Source: Microbulbifer flavimaris
Lineage (GTDB): Bacteria; Pseudomonadota; Gammaproteobacteria; Pseudomonadales; Cellvibrionaceae
Direction: 5' to 3'
Length of the DNA stretch: 64,000 nucleotides
NCBI RefSeq assembly: GCF_001641755.2
Contig: NZ_LRFG02000001.1
Location: forward strand, 558,001 to 622,000
The stretch's first letter is position 1, and each line of letters starts with the position of its first letter. The notes beneath the pieces are model-generated. The model was given only the letters and a program-made list of their open reading frames with translations, searched no databases and was not told where the DNA came from. The position numbers and the translations under genes were made by a program. Of this stretch, positions 17,373 through 26,255 are shown in pieces.

Positions 17373-17421
17373 GCAGGACTGAGAGCGCAGCCATCATGCT
17401 CCGCCCCCAGTGGCGTCCGGC

Positions 17422-20400
17422 CTACTGCTGCAGTGAGAACAGCTGGGTGTTGCCGCCTGTCGCCACCGTGTTGATGGTCTTGGTTTTCTCCTCGGCAAAG
17501 CGGAACAGGTAATGGGGGCCGCCCGCCTTCGGACCGGTACCGGAGAGGCCCTGGCCACCGAACGGGTTCACACCCACCACTGCGCCTACCATGTCCCGAT
17601 TCACATAGCAGTTGCCCACATTCACGCGCTTGAATACCGCGTGAGCGCGGCCCTCGATACGCGAATGCAGGCCGAACGTGAGTCCATAGCCGGTAGCATT
17701 GATGCGGCGGATGGTGTCCTCCAGCTCGCCCGCCTTGAAACGGACCACGTGGAGGAAGGGGCCAAACACTTCGCGCTTGAGCAGGGAGAAATCCTCAATC
17801 TCCACCACCTGCGGGCCGAAGAAGGTGCCATTGGACGGCTTCTTGCCTTCGTCAAATGCGAACAGTGGCTTGGCCTCGTTGGCCATGCGCTCGCGGTGTT
17901 TTTCCAGCAAGCCGAGCGCCTTCTCGTCGATGACCGGACCGATATCGGTGGACAGCTGGGACGGATCTCCCAGGCTCAGCTCCTCGCAGGCACCTTTCAG
18001 CATGGTAAGCAGGTTATCCGCGATGACGTCCTGCACGCACAGGATGCGCAGTGCGGAACAGCGCTGGCCCGCACTGAGGAAGGCGGACTGGATTACGTCG
18101 TCCACCACCTGCTCGGGCAGGGCAGTGGAGTCCACGATCATTACATTCTGGCCACCGGTTTCGGCGATCAGTGGCGTGATGGGACCTTCCTTTTCCGCCA
18201 ACTGCTTATTGATCAGGCGCGCGGTCTCGGTAGAGCCAGTAAATGCAACGCCACTCAGGCGCGGGTCCTCGATCAGTGGTGCACCTACGGCCGCACCGGT
18301 ACCGGTGATCAGGTGCAGCACCTCTTTCGGCACGCCAGCCTCATGCATCAGCTCGATGGCGCGGGCGGCGATCAACGGGGTCTGTTCCGCCGGCTTTGCC
18401 AGCACCGCGTTGCCCGCCGCCAGGGCGGCGACAACCTGGCCGGTGAAGATTGCCAGCGGGAAGTTCCACGGGCTGATGGCCACAAAGACGCCGCGACCGG
18501 TCAGGTACAGCTGGTTGCTCTCGCCAGTGGGGCCCGGCAGGTCCCGGGGTTCGCCAAAGTGCAGGCGTGCACCGTTGCCGTAGTAGCGGCAGAAGTCGAC
18601 CGCTTCGCGCACCTCGGAAATGCCGTCATTCAGTGTGCGGCCGGCCTCCAGGCAGACGAGCGCGGTGAGATCATTCAGGTGCTCCTCGTACAGGTCGGCA
18701 ATGCGGTCGAGGATGCGTCCGCGCGCCTCTCCGCCGAGGCGATCCCAGGCTACCTGGGCCTCGGTTGCTGCCCGGTAGGCGGCATCAATCTGGTGCTTGT
18801 CGGCGTTCGCGGTGTAGCCGACCATATCACCGGTGGCCGGGTTCAGCACGGGGTCGTCAGCCACACCCATGACCCCGTTGATAATCGGCCCGCCTTTGAA
18901 TTGCTTGCCGCGCAGGTTGTCCACTGCTTCCAGCAGCGGGTTTACCGCCAGGGGGTCTGTCAGCTCGATACCGTGTGAGTTCTTGCGCGGCAGGGGCTCA
19001 CCGCCGAGCAGGATGTCCGCCGGCACAGGGATCTGTGGATGGCGGAACGGCTTGCAGTGTTCGCTCTGGTCGATGGTGTCCTTGACCAGTTCGTCCACCG
19101 GCGTCTCCTCGTCCATAAAGCGGTTGACGAAGGAGCTGTTGGCGCCGTTTTCCAGCAGGCGGCGCACTAGGTAGGGCAGCAGGTCCTTGTGGGCACCAAC
19201 CGGGGCGTACACCCGGATCGGCACACGCTTGCCGTGCACTTTTTCCAGCTGCGCGTACAGCAGGTGGCCCATACCGTGCAGGCGCTGGAACTCGTAGTTG
19301 CCCTCGTCGCCGGCCATTTCCAGAATCAGGCCCACGGTATAGGCGTTATGGGTGGCAAACTGCGGGTAGACGGCATCGCGGGAATCCAGCAGCCTCTTGG
19401 CGCAGACCTGATAGGAGAGGTCGGTGTGGCACTTGCGGGTATACACCGGGTAATCCGTCAGACCCATCTGCTGGGCATGCTTGATCTCGGTATCCCAGTA
19501 GGCACCTTTTACCAGGCGCACCATGATCTTGCGGCCGGTATCGCGACCCAGGGCGATCAGCCAGTCAGCCACATGGGGTGCCCGCTTCTGGTAAGCCTGC
19601 AGGACAAAGCCCAGTCCCTGCCAGTCCCGCAGCTCCGGGTCGCGGGCCAGGGCCTCGAAGATATCCAGCGAGATATCCAGGCGGTCCGCTTCCTCGGCGT
19701 CAATATTGAGGCCCATGTCGAACCTGGCAGCGGCCAGGCACAGCTCCTTCACCTTCGGCAGCAGTTCGCTCATTACCCGCTCTTGCTGCAGCACGCTGTA
19801 GCGCGGGTGCAGGGCAGACAGCTTGATGGAGATGCCGTTGGCCTCCACGACGTCGCGCTTGTCGTTGTCCTTGCCGATGGCCTCAATCGCCATCATGTAG
19901 GCATCGAAGTAACGCTGGGCGTCCGCCATGGTGCGGGCACCTTCGCCGAGCATATCGAAGGAAAAACGAGTGCCGGCCTCGTTTTCGGCCGGGCCGCGTT
20001 TCAGGGCCTCTTCGATGGTGCGGCCGAGCACATACTGGCCACCCATGATCTTCATTGCCTGCATCATGGAGGCCCGAACCATGGGCTCGCCCATGCGGCT
20101 GACCATGCGTCTCATCCAGTGAGAGGGCTTCTCGGTGATGTCCGGGTCCAGCTCGACAATGTTGCCGGTGAGCATCAGGCCCCAGGTAGAGGCATTCACA
20201 AACAGGGAGTCGGACTGGCCACGGTGGCTAGACCAGTTGCCGGAATGCACTTTCTCTGCGATCAATTTGTCGGCAGTATCCGCATCCGGAACCCGCAGCA
20301 GGGACTCCGCCAGGCACATCAGGGCAACGCCCTCCTTATTGGAGAGGCCGAACTGCTGCAGGAAGGCATCGAGGGTGCCGCGCTTGCTGCGCTGCTTGCG

Positions 20401-20568
20401 GGATTCACGCACGAGATCACGGGAGGTCTCGAGGATCCTCGCGCGGGTCGTTTCGCTGGGGCGGGGTGCCGCCAGTAGCTCGCTGACACACTGGTTTTCG
20501 TCGGCGTGCAGGTACTGGCGGGCAAGCTGGCGCGCGCTGTGCAGTTCTCCGGCGAATTCTTTCGACAT
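17422..20568 (-). CDS. putA: Bifunctional proline dehydrogenase / P5C dehydrogenase PutA
   Basis: A 1048-residue enzyme that oxidises proline to glutamate in two steps, passing electrons to quinone and NAD. The proline dehydrogenase barrel covers residues about 100-480 (VRLVKGAYWDTEIK, FATHNAYTV, YEFQRLHGMG, RVYAPVGAHKDLLPYLVRRL). The aldehyde dehydrogenase half covers about 560-1030, with ETGGQN and the catalytic Cys837 in SAGQRCSALR. There is no N-terminal ribbon-helix-helix, so unlike E. coli PutA it should not repress its own gene. The divergent Lrp-type gene 140 bases away presumably does that job. GGGAG precedes the ATG. Length fits the minimal type A PutA class. Confidence 0.96.
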   Translation of the reverse strand: MSKEFAGELHSARQLARQYLHADENQCVSELLAAPRPSETTRARILETSRDLVRESRKQRSKRGTLDAFLQQFGLSNKEGVALMCLAESLLRVPDADTADKLIAEKVHSGNWSSHRGQSDSLFVNASTWGLMLTGNIVELDPDITEKPSHWMRRMVSRMGEPMVRASMMQAMKIMGGQYVLGRTIEEALKRGPAENEAGTRFSFDMLGEGARTMADAQRYFDAYMMAIEAIGKDNDKRDVVEANGISIKLSALHPRYSVLQQERVMSELLPKVKELCLAAARFDMGLNIDAEEADRLDISLDIFEALARDPELRDWQGLGFVLQAYQKRAPHVADWLIALGRDTGRKIMVRLVKGAYWDTEIKHAQQMGLTDYPVYTRKCHTDLSYQVCAKRLLDSRDAVYPQFATHNAYTVGLILEMAGDEGNYEFQRLHGMGHLLYAQLEKVHGKRVPIRVYAPVGAHKDLLPYLVRRLLENGANSSFVNRFMDEETPVDELVKDTIDQSEHCKPFRHPQIPVPADILLGGEPLPRKNSHGIELTDPLAVNPLLEAVDNLRGKQFKGGPIINGVMGVADDPVLNPATGDMVGYTANADKHQIDAAYRAATEAQVAWDRLGGEARGRILDRIADLYEEHLNDLTALVCLEAGRTLNDGISEVREAVDFCRYYGNGARLHFGEPRDLPGPTGESNQLYLTGRGVFVAISPWNFPLAIFTGQVVAALAAGNAVLAKPAEQTPLIAARAIELMHEAGVPKEVLHLITGTGAAVGAPLIEDPRLSGVAFTGSTETARLINKQLAEKEGPITPLIAETGGQNVMIVDSTALPEQVVDDVIQSAFLSAGQRCSALRILCVQDVIADNLLTMLKGACEELSLGDPSQLSTDIGPVIDEKALGLLEKHRERMANEAKPLFAFDEGKKPSNGTFFGPQVVEIEDFSLLKREVFGPFLHVVRFKAGELEDTIRRINATGYGLTFGLHSRIEGRAHAVFKRVNVGNCYVNRDMVGAVVGVNPFGGQGLSGTGPKAGGPHYLFRFAEEKTKTINTVATGGNTQLFSLQQ

Positions 20569-20585
20569 GGTTACTCCCGAACTCT

Positions 20586-20649
20586 CAAAATGGGGCCAGA
20601 ATAAAAGTCGGATTATGGGTGAAATCTTTCAGAATTAATCGCCATTTTG
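20586..20649. promoter_or_regulatory. Inverted repeat in the putA / Lrp divergent promoter
   Basis: CAAAATGG at 20586-20593 and its exact complement CCATTTTG at 20642-20649 flank an AT-rich core containing AGAATTAAT. The 140-bp gap separates divergent putA and its Lrp-type neighbour. It is a candidate binding region for that regulator; the spacing is large, so chance cannot be excluded. Confidence 0.35.
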
Positions 20650-20708
20650 GGGCAAGGTGTGGTTAAATCTAACGCCTATTTGCCGAATCACCAGTAGGGT
20701 ATGTTGCC

Positions 20709-21218
20709 ATGTCACGTCAGTTGGAAGATCTTGACCGCATCGACCGCCAGATCCTGCGCATCCTGCAGCGCGAGGGACGCCTGCCCAATGTGGAGCTGGC
20801 GCGGCGGGTAAATCTGAGTCCCACTCCCTGCCTCGAGCGCGTCAAGCGCCTGGAACGGGAAGGCTTTATCCGCGACTACGTGGCGCTGCTCGATCCGCTG
20901 AAAGTCCATGCCGGCCTGGTGGTCTACATCCAGGTCACCCTGACCGATACCGCCACTTCCGCGCTGGAGGCTTTCAATGACCATGTCTCCAGCCTGGAGG
21001 AAGTGCAGGAGTGCCACATGGTGGCCGGCGGCTTCGACTACCTGGTAAAGATCCGTATCAAGGACATGCTGGGCTACCGGCGTTTCCTCGGCGAGAAGCT
21101 CGCCTCGATTCCGGGAGTCCGTGAAACCCACACCTACGTGGTCATCCAGGAAGTGAAGACCGACACTGCCGTAGCGGTGCCTGACCCCGAGCCCAAGGCC
21201 AAGTCCGGCAAACGTTGA
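20709..21218 (+). CDS. Lrp/AsnC family regulator, probable PutR-type activator of putA
   Basis: A 169-residue Lrp-family protein: N-terminal helix-turn-helix (LDRIDRQILRILQREGRLPN then LARRVNLSPTPCLERVKRLE) and a RAM effector domain (VYIQVTLTDTATSALEAF, MVAGGFDYLVKIR). It is closer to classical Lrp than the protein at 4851-5336 because it keeps the LSPTPC recognition helix. Divergent position next to putA matches PutR/BldR-type regulators that activate proline catabolism in response to proline. The start ATG follows AGTAGGGT. The last 20 residues are a Pro/Lys-rich tail. The regulatory target is inferred from context. Confidence 0.9.
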   Translation: MSRQLEDLDRIDRQILRILQREGRLPNVELARRVNLSPTPCLERVKRLEREGFIRDYVALLDPLKVHAGLVVYIQVTLTDTATSALEAFNDHVSSLEEVQECHMVAGGFDYLVKIRIKDMLGYRRFLGEKLASIPGVRETHTYVVIQEVKTDTAVAVPDPEPKAKSGKR

Positions 21219-21286
21219 TAAAAGCTTAGACGGTCGGGGCGAGGGCTAGACCCCGGCGAAAGTCTGCCAAGAAAGAGGTGGCTGGT

Positions 21287-22210
21287 TTGCCCAACAGCGA
21301 TAACCGCAGAGCCTATATACTCGCTCTCGCCGCGGTGCTCTGCTGGTCTACTGTGGCCAGTGCGTTCAAGCTGTCGCTACAGTTTGTCTCGCCGCTGCAG
21401 CTGGTGACGATTGCCGCTGTGGTTTCGGCTCTGTTGATGGCGGCAGTGGTATCGCACCGGCGCCTGTGGGGTGAACTCCGGCAGCGCTGGCGGCAGGATT
21501 ACCTGTGGTACCTGGCGCTTGGCTTCTGCAATCCCTTTCTCTATTACCTGGTCCTGTTCAATGCCTACGACCTGTTGCCGGCGCAACAGGCGCAGCCCCT
21601 CAATTACACCTGGGGTATCGTGCTGGCGTTGCTTTCGGTGCCGCTGCTGGGGCAGCGCCTGAGGGGAGTGGATCTTGTTGCCGGCCTGATCTGCTATAGC
21701 GGCGTGCTGGTCATCGTCACACGCGGCGATCCTTTTGGGCTGGAGTTTGATTCCGTAACCGGTGTGGCCCTGGCGCTTTTTAGCACGCTGATCTGGGCCA
21801 GCTACTGGCTGCTCAACACGCGGGTACACGGCAGTGCGCCAGTCAACTTGCTGCTCAGCTTTCTGTGTGGCCTGCCCTGGCTTTTCGGCGTTGTCGCGTG
21901 GCAGGGTGATTGGCAGTGGCCGCCGATGCAGGGCTGGCTGGGCGCCGTTTACGTCGGTCTGTTTGAGATGGGCATCGCCTTCCTGCTCTGGCAGGGCGCT
22001 CTGCGCGCCTGCGATAACACCGCCCGGATCAGCAACCTGATTTATCTCTCGCCGCCGATCTCGCTGCTGCTGATCGCACTTCTTGTAGGCGAGACCATTC
22101 ATCCGGCAACCGCGGTGGGCCTGGTGCTGATCATGGCCGGCGTGGCCGTGCAGCAAGGCCTGTTCCGCCGCCTTTTCCGCAACCGAATCGCGACCGCAGT
22201 ACAACGATAA
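21287..22210 (+). CDS. EamA/DMT superfamily transporter
   Basis: A 307-residue inner-membrane protein with about ten hydrophobic helices arranged as two EamA repeats, e.g. VLCWSTVASAFKLSLQ at the start and ALFSTLIWASYWLLNTRV opening the second repeat. Family members export or import small metabolites, often amino acids; the substrate is unknown. I prefer a TTG start at 21287, since AGAGG (21274-21278) lies eight bases upstream; the in-frame GTG at 21278 overlaps that ribosome binding site. It follows the Lrp-type gene and precedes an acyl-CoA dehydrogenase gene by 17 bases, so it may be cotranscribed with the latter. Confidence 0.88.
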   Translation: MPNSDNRRAYILALAAVLCWSTVASAFKLSLQFVSPLQLVTIAAVVSALLMAAVVSHRRLWGELRQRWRQDYLWYLALGFCNPFLYYLVLFNAYDLLPAQQAQPLNYTWGIVLALLSVPLLGQRLRGVDLVAGLICYSGVLVIVTRGDPFGLEFDSVTGVALALFSTLIWASYWLLNTRVHGSAPVNLLLSFLCGLPWLFGVVAWQGDWQWPPMQGWLGAVYVGLFEMGIAFLLWQGALRACDNTARISNLIYLSPPISLLLIALLVGETIHPATAVGLVLIMAGVAVQQGLFRRLFRNRIATAVQR

Positions 22211-22227
22211 AGATACAGAGGTGATGT

Positions 22228-23385
22228 ATGGACTTCGCACTGACTGAAGAACAACAGATGATCCAGGAGGCCGCGCGCCAGTTTGCCGAGAGCGAGCTGA
22301 AGCCGGCCGCGGCCGAACTGGACAAGACCGGCAACCGCGAGTTGTTACTGGAAAAGCTCAAGGCACTGGCCGAACTCGGTTTTATGGGGATCAATATCGA
22401 CCCGGAATTCGGTGGTACCGGTGCCGGTACCGTCGCGTTCAGTCTCGCCATTACCGAGCTGGCCCGCGGCTGTGCCTCTACCGCCACCACGACGTCCGTG
22501 ACCAATATGGTTGCCGAGGTGATTCAGGCCGTTGGCAGTGAAGAGCAGAAAGCGAAATACCTGCCCAAAATCTGTAGTGGCGAATACCCCGCCGGTTCTT
22601 TCTGCCTCACCGAGCCCAGCTCCGGTTCCGATGCCGCCGCCATGCGCACTCGCGCTGTGAAGGAAGGTGACGAATACGTACTCAATGGCAGCAAGCTCTA
22701 CATCTCCAGTGCCGAGTTTGCAGGCATATTCGTAGTCTGGGCTGTCACCGATTCGGAGGCGCCGAAAGGGAAGGGTATATCCTGCTTCCTGGTAGAAGCC
22801 GGCACGCCGGGCCTGGTCATTGGCAAGGCGGAAGAGAAGATGGGGCAGAAGGCCTCCGTCACCAACGAGGTCTCTTTCGATAATTGTCGTGTCCCTGCGG
22901 CAAACCTGATGGGTGAGGAAAACCGCGGATTCCGCATCGCCGCCGGTGAACTGGCCGGTGGCCGCATTGGTATCGGTTCCCTGGCCCTGGGCATTGGCTT
23001 GGAAGCGCTGGATTGTGCCCGCGCGTTTATTCAGGAACGTGAGCAATTTGGCCAGCCGCTGGCAAAGTTCCAGGGGCTGCAGTGGCAACTGGCAGACAAG
23101 TACACAGAAATGGAAGCAGCGCGGCTGCTGCTGCTACAGGCAGCGTGGCAGAAAGATGCGGAGATGCCGTTCGGCCCGGCCGCGTCCATGGCCAAGCTTT
23201 ATGCCTCGGAAAAAGCCAATGAAGCCTGTTACACCGCTTTGCAGATGCACGGTGGCGCCGGTTACACCCGCGACTACCCGCTGGAGCGCATGGCCCGCGA
23301 TGTACGCATCACCACCATCTATGAGGGCACCAGCGAGATCCAGCGCCTGATCATCGCCCGCCACTTGCTGGATGGGATGCGCTAA
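22228..23385 (+). CDS. Acyl-CoA dehydrogenase (short/medium-chain type)
   Basis: A 385-residue flavoenzyme that introduces the alpha-beta double bond in acyl-CoA. Signature segments: FCLTEPSSGSDAAAM (substrate and FAD contact), YISSAEFA, the C-terminal QMHGGAGYTRDYPLERMARD (family signature 2), and YEGTSEIQRLIIARHLL, whose Glu is the expected catalytic base of short/butyryl-type enzymes. The ATG at 22228 has GAGGTGAT just upstream. Only 17 bases separate it from the transporter gene, and a hairpin follows its stop. Substrate chain length cannot be fixed; short-chain or methyl-branched acyl-CoA is likely. Confidence 0.93.
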   Translation: MDFALTEEQQMIQEAARQFAESELKPAAAELDKTGNRELLLEKLKALAELGFMGINIDPEFGGTGAGTVAFSLAITELARGCASTATTTSVTNMVAEVIQAVGSEEQKAKYLPKICSGEYPAGSFCLTEPSSGSDAAAMRTRAVKEGDEYVLNGSKLYISSAEFAGIFVVWAVTDSEAPKGKGISCFLVEAGTPGLVIGKAEEKMGQKASVTNEVSFDNCRVPAANLMGEENRGFRIAAGELAGGRIGIGSLALGIGLEALDCARAFIQEREQFGQPLAKFQGLQWQLADKYTEMEAARLLLLQAAWQKDAEMPFGPAASMAKLYASEKANEACYTALQMHGGAGYTRDYPLERMARDVRITTIYEGTSEIQRLIIARHLLDGMR

Positions 23386-23401
23386 TCCCCTCTGTCTGGC
23401 T

Positions 23402-23423
23402 CCCGTCAACAGTGGTTGACGGG
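23402..23423. terminator. Hairpin after the acyl-CoA dehydrogenase gene, no T-run
   Basis: Perfect stem CCCGTCAAC / GTTGACGGG with an AGTG loop begins 16 bases after the stop codon, but C/G-rich sequence instead of a T-run follows. It may stabilise the transcript end or cooperate with Rho. Confidence 0.4.
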
Positions 23424-23582
23424 GGCGCTCCCCGCCCCCCCTGGGCGCCATGTGACTGTCGGATTGGTTTCGCGGCCAACTCGGCGTCAATTTCCTTTAT
23501 CCGCCAGCGAAGCATTCCCTGCGTCTAGACTGAAGCTACACAGCATTTTGTGGGCGTAGTCACGCCCGACACGGAGTTTCAG

Positions 23583-24377
23583 ATGTACAGGATGTTTGGC
23601 GTGCTGTTGATGTTGGCCTTTGCCACCAGTGCCGTTGCTCAGGGCAGTGCCGAACTCGCCAAAGAGCTCGCGAATCCGGTCTCCAGCCTGATCAGTGTGC
23701 CTCTCCAGAGCAACTTCGACCATGACATCGGTCCGCTGGACCAGGGGCGGCGTTACACACTGAATATCCAGCCGGTCATACCCGTATCATTGAATGAAGA
23801 CTGGAACCTGATCAGCCGCACCATCGTGCCGGTCATTAACCAGGAAGATGTATTCCCGCAGGCGCCGGAGAAGACCGGTCTGGGTGATACGACCCAGAGT
23901 CTGTTCTTTTCCCCGGCTGAGCCAGTTAACGGCATTACCTGGGGAATCGGGCCTGCCTTTCTGCTCCCCACTGCGACCGAGCCCCACCTGGGTACAGAAC
24001 AGTGGGGTGCAGGACCCACGGGAGTAGTACTCAAACAAACCGGGGGCTGGACCATCGGTGGGCTGGTGAACCATATCTGGTCTTTCGCCGGGAGCGACAA
24101 CCGGGATGATATCAACAGCACATTTGTGCAGCCGTTTTTCGCGTACACGACTCCGGATGCGTGGACCTTCACGCTGCAGGCTGAGTCCACTTACGACTGG
24201 GAAAATGAGCAGTGGAATGCGCCGGTGGCCTTTCTGGTCGCCAAGTTGTTCCAGGTTGGACAGCAGACTTACCAGATCCAGGCCGGCCCGCGTTACTACG
24301 CGGACAGTCCCGATACCGGGGCAGACAATATGGGCTTTCGCCTCAACTTTATCCTGCTGTTTCCTGCGGGAGACTAG
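23583..24377 (+). CDS. Outer-membrane transporter-like protein (phenol-MetA-pathway porin type)
   Basis: A 264-residue exported protein. Signal peptide MYRMFGVLLMLAFATSAVAQ is followed by a mature part made of alternating beta strands with aromatic girdles (TLNIQPVIPVSLNEDWNLIS, GITWGIGPAFLLPTATEP, GGWTIGGLVNHIWSFAG, FVQPFFAYTTPDAWTFTLQ, QTYQIQAGPRYYAD). This matches small beta-barrel proteins annotated as transporters related to MetA-pathway phenol degradation. ATG 23583 is chosen because GGAG sits six bases upstream and the signal peptide begins there. It precedes a FadL-like gene by 29 bases, so both barrels are probably expressed together. Substrate unknown; hydrophobic compounds are plausible. 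Confidence 0.78.
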   Translation: MYRMFGVLLMLAFATSAVAQGSAELAKELANPVSSLISVPLQSNFDHDIGPLDQGRRYTLNIQPVIPVSLNEDWNLISRTIVPVINQEDVFPQAPEKTGLGDTTQSLFFSPAEPVNGITWGIGPAFLLPTATEPHLGTEQWGAGPTGVVLKQTGGWTIGGLVNHIWSFAGSDNRDDINSTFVQPFFAYTTPDAWTFTLQAESTYDWENEQWNAPVAFLVAKLFQVGQQTYQIQAGPRYYADSPDTGADNMGFRLNFILLFPAGD

Positions 24378-24406
24378 CGGCAACGATTCATCAGAGGGAA
24401 CTGAGC

Positions 24407-25705
24407 ATGGCAACGGCAAAACTCCTCAAGCGCAGCAGCCTGTCGCTGTCTGTCGCCATTGGTGCCATCATGAACGCTCCGCTGGCACAGGCTGGGGGTT
24501 TGATGGTGTGGGAAATTGGTACTCCAACCCTGGGAACCGCGGGGGCTGGGTGGGCTGCAATGCCGGAGGATGCCTCCACCGCCTATACAAACCCGGCGGG
24601 AACCGTTTGGCGGGACGATACCGAGATACGAGCCGCTGGTCAGCTTCTCTACGGTGACGTGGATTTCTCGAGGGAAGACGGGAGCAATGTGCCGGGGAAC
24701 AACGGGGGAGACCCTATTGGCTGGTTTCCCGGCGGTGGTGCCTTTGCTGCCGGGCGGTTGACTGACAAGCTGGGGTGGGGCCTGGCGATGGCCGGAAATT
24801 TCGGTGGGGCGCTTGATTACAAAGACGAGTGGGTCGGCCGGCGTTTTGTACAAGAGGTGGACTTATTGGCGATGAGCCTGATTCCCTCACTGAGCTGGAA
24901 GATCCATCCCTGTCTTTCAGTCGGGGTCGGGTTGAATTTGATGGCGGGTTATTTCAACTGGAAGTCTGCTCCCAGAGCCGGCCTTCTCGGTGGTGATGGC
25001 AGGCTCGAATATAGTGATGTGGACTTTGGTTACGGCGGCAATCTGGGAGTTACCTATCGTCCGGTCCCCACCACAACACTCGGCTTAACCTACACGTCTC
25101 GGGTCGATTTGGATTTTGAGGCCCGCATGAAGCTGGATAGTTTTGGACCGCTCTTTGACATCGCCGTGGAGCGCTTTGACGGGCGGCGGACCGAGATCGG
25201 TATGAATGTCCCTGCTACTTATACAGCGAGCCTGCAACAGCAGCTCTCCCAAGTGACCACACTATATGTAAATTTCGGATGGCAGGAATGGTCGACCTAC
25301 AGTCCTTTGGCGTTGAGGCTGGATAATCCGGAGCAGACATCGTTGCGGATTGACAGGGGGTATCGTGACACGGGACATTTTGCGCTTGGCGCCCGTCACG
25401 GATTCAGCAGCGGTTTTTTACGGGACTGGTCACTTTCTGCCGGCGTGGCTTATGACAGTGCCATGGTTAACACCGGTACGCTCACTGCGGATATACCGAC
25501 AGCTGAGGCCTCCTGGCGCTTTGGCTTTGGTGCGGGTAAGGAATTGTGTCCCGGTCTGACCCTGGACCTGGGATATACGCTGGTTTGGCAGGGAGACAAT
25601 GATATTGCGCAGCAGGGAAGGCCGCCATTCAGCCCACGATTACAGGGAACCTATGAAGACACGGCGCTACATTTTTTTGGTGGGTCAGTACAGTTTGAAT
25701 TGTAG
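24407..25705 (+). CDS. OmpP1/FadL family outer-membrane transporter
   Basis: A 432-residue outer-membrane protein related to FadL, which lets long-chain fatty acids and other hydrophobic molecules pass. After a signal peptide ending APLAQA, the mature N terminus GGLMVWEIGTPTLGTAGAGW is the conserved FadL hatch region, and EDASTAYTNPAG is the typical NPA-containing motif. The remainder alternates beta strands and ends in VQFEL. The start ATG at 24407 has AGAGGG eight bases upstream; a longer upstream frame overlaps the preceding gene and is rejected. Together with the preceding small barrel and an acyl-CoA dehydrogenase it suggests uptake of fatty or other hydrophobic substrates. Confidence 0.88.
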   Translation: MATAKLLKRSSLSLSVAIGAIMNAPLAQAGGLMVWEIGTPTLGTAGAGWAAMPEDASTAYTNPAGTVWRDDTEIRAAGQLLYGDVDFSREDGSNVPGNNGGDPIGWFPGGGAFAAGRLTDKLGWGLAMAGNFGGALDYKDEWVGRRFVQEVDLLAMSLIPSLSWKIHPCLSVGVGLNLMAGYFNWKSAPRAGLLGGDGRLEYSDVDFGYGGNLGVTYRPVPTTTLGLTYTSRVDLDFEARMKLDSFGPLFDIAVERFDGRRTEIGMNVPATYTASLQQQLSQVTTLYVNFGWQEWSTYSPLALRLDNPEQTSLRIDRGYRDTGHFALGARHGFSSGFLRDWSLSAGVAYDSAMVNTGTLTADIPTAEASWRFGFGAGKELCPGLTLDLGYTLVWQGDNDIAQQGRPPFSPRLQGTYEDTALHFFGGSVQFEL

Positions 25706-25747
25706 CGTGATGTATCGCCGACTCGGCTGTGTACTGGGAGTTTAGAG

Positions 25748-26197
25748 ATGGGGAGTGGAACTCCGACAGTTGTAACCGTTGAAGAGTCAGGGCAAGGAAA
25801 ATTCACCCAGACCCTACACTCCGGTCCGCACCAACTGGTAGCTGACGAACCAGAGGAATACGGTGGTGATAACAGGGGGCCGGGGCCCTATGAGTATGTG
25901 CTGATGGCTCTTGGTGCGTGTACCAGTATGACTATCCGTATGTATGCGGATCGCAAGAAGATTGCGCTGGAACGGGTGCGTATTATCTTGTCACACCAGA
26001 AGGTGCACGCGGACGACTGTGCAGACTGTGAAACAGAGAAGGGCAAGATCGATGAGATCGTCCGTGAAATCACACTCGAGGGAGAGCTGACCGGCGAAGA
26101 GCGCGCGAAGCTGCTGGAGATCGCCAATCGCTGCCCCGTGCACCGCACACTGACTTCGGAGATCAAGGTCCGATCCAGGCTCTCGTCAGCATCATAG
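25748..26197 (+). CDS. OsmC family protein
   Basis: A 149-residue OsmC-fold protein. The two redox cysteines expected for the family are seen in ALGACTSMTIRMYADRK and ANRCPVHRTL, consistent with a thiol-dependent peroxidase that reduces organic hydroperoxides. The PGPYEYVLMALGAC segment is typical. It belongs to the YhfA/OsmC-like group with the insert DDCADCETEKGKIDEI, which holds two further Cys (CADC). GGGAG lies upstream of the ATG. It is convergent with the phospholipase D gene. Confidence 0.9.
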   Translation: MGSGTPTVVTVEESGQGKFTQTLHSGPHQLVADEPEEYGGDNRGPGPYEYVLMALGACTSMTIRMYADRKKIALERVRIILSHQKVHADDCADCETEKGKIDEIVREITLEGELTGEERAKLLEIANRCPVHRTLTSEIKVRSRLSSAS

Positions 26198-26255
26198 TTG
26201 TCGGAGCCAGCCTTGAGGGCTGTTTAGGGATCTTTCTGGTCGGTACCCGGTGTGT

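Noticed and set aside
17512-20478. Long plus-strand open frames (488 and 429 codons) opposite putA
   Set aside because: Both lie within the well-defined PutA gene and show no domain pattern.
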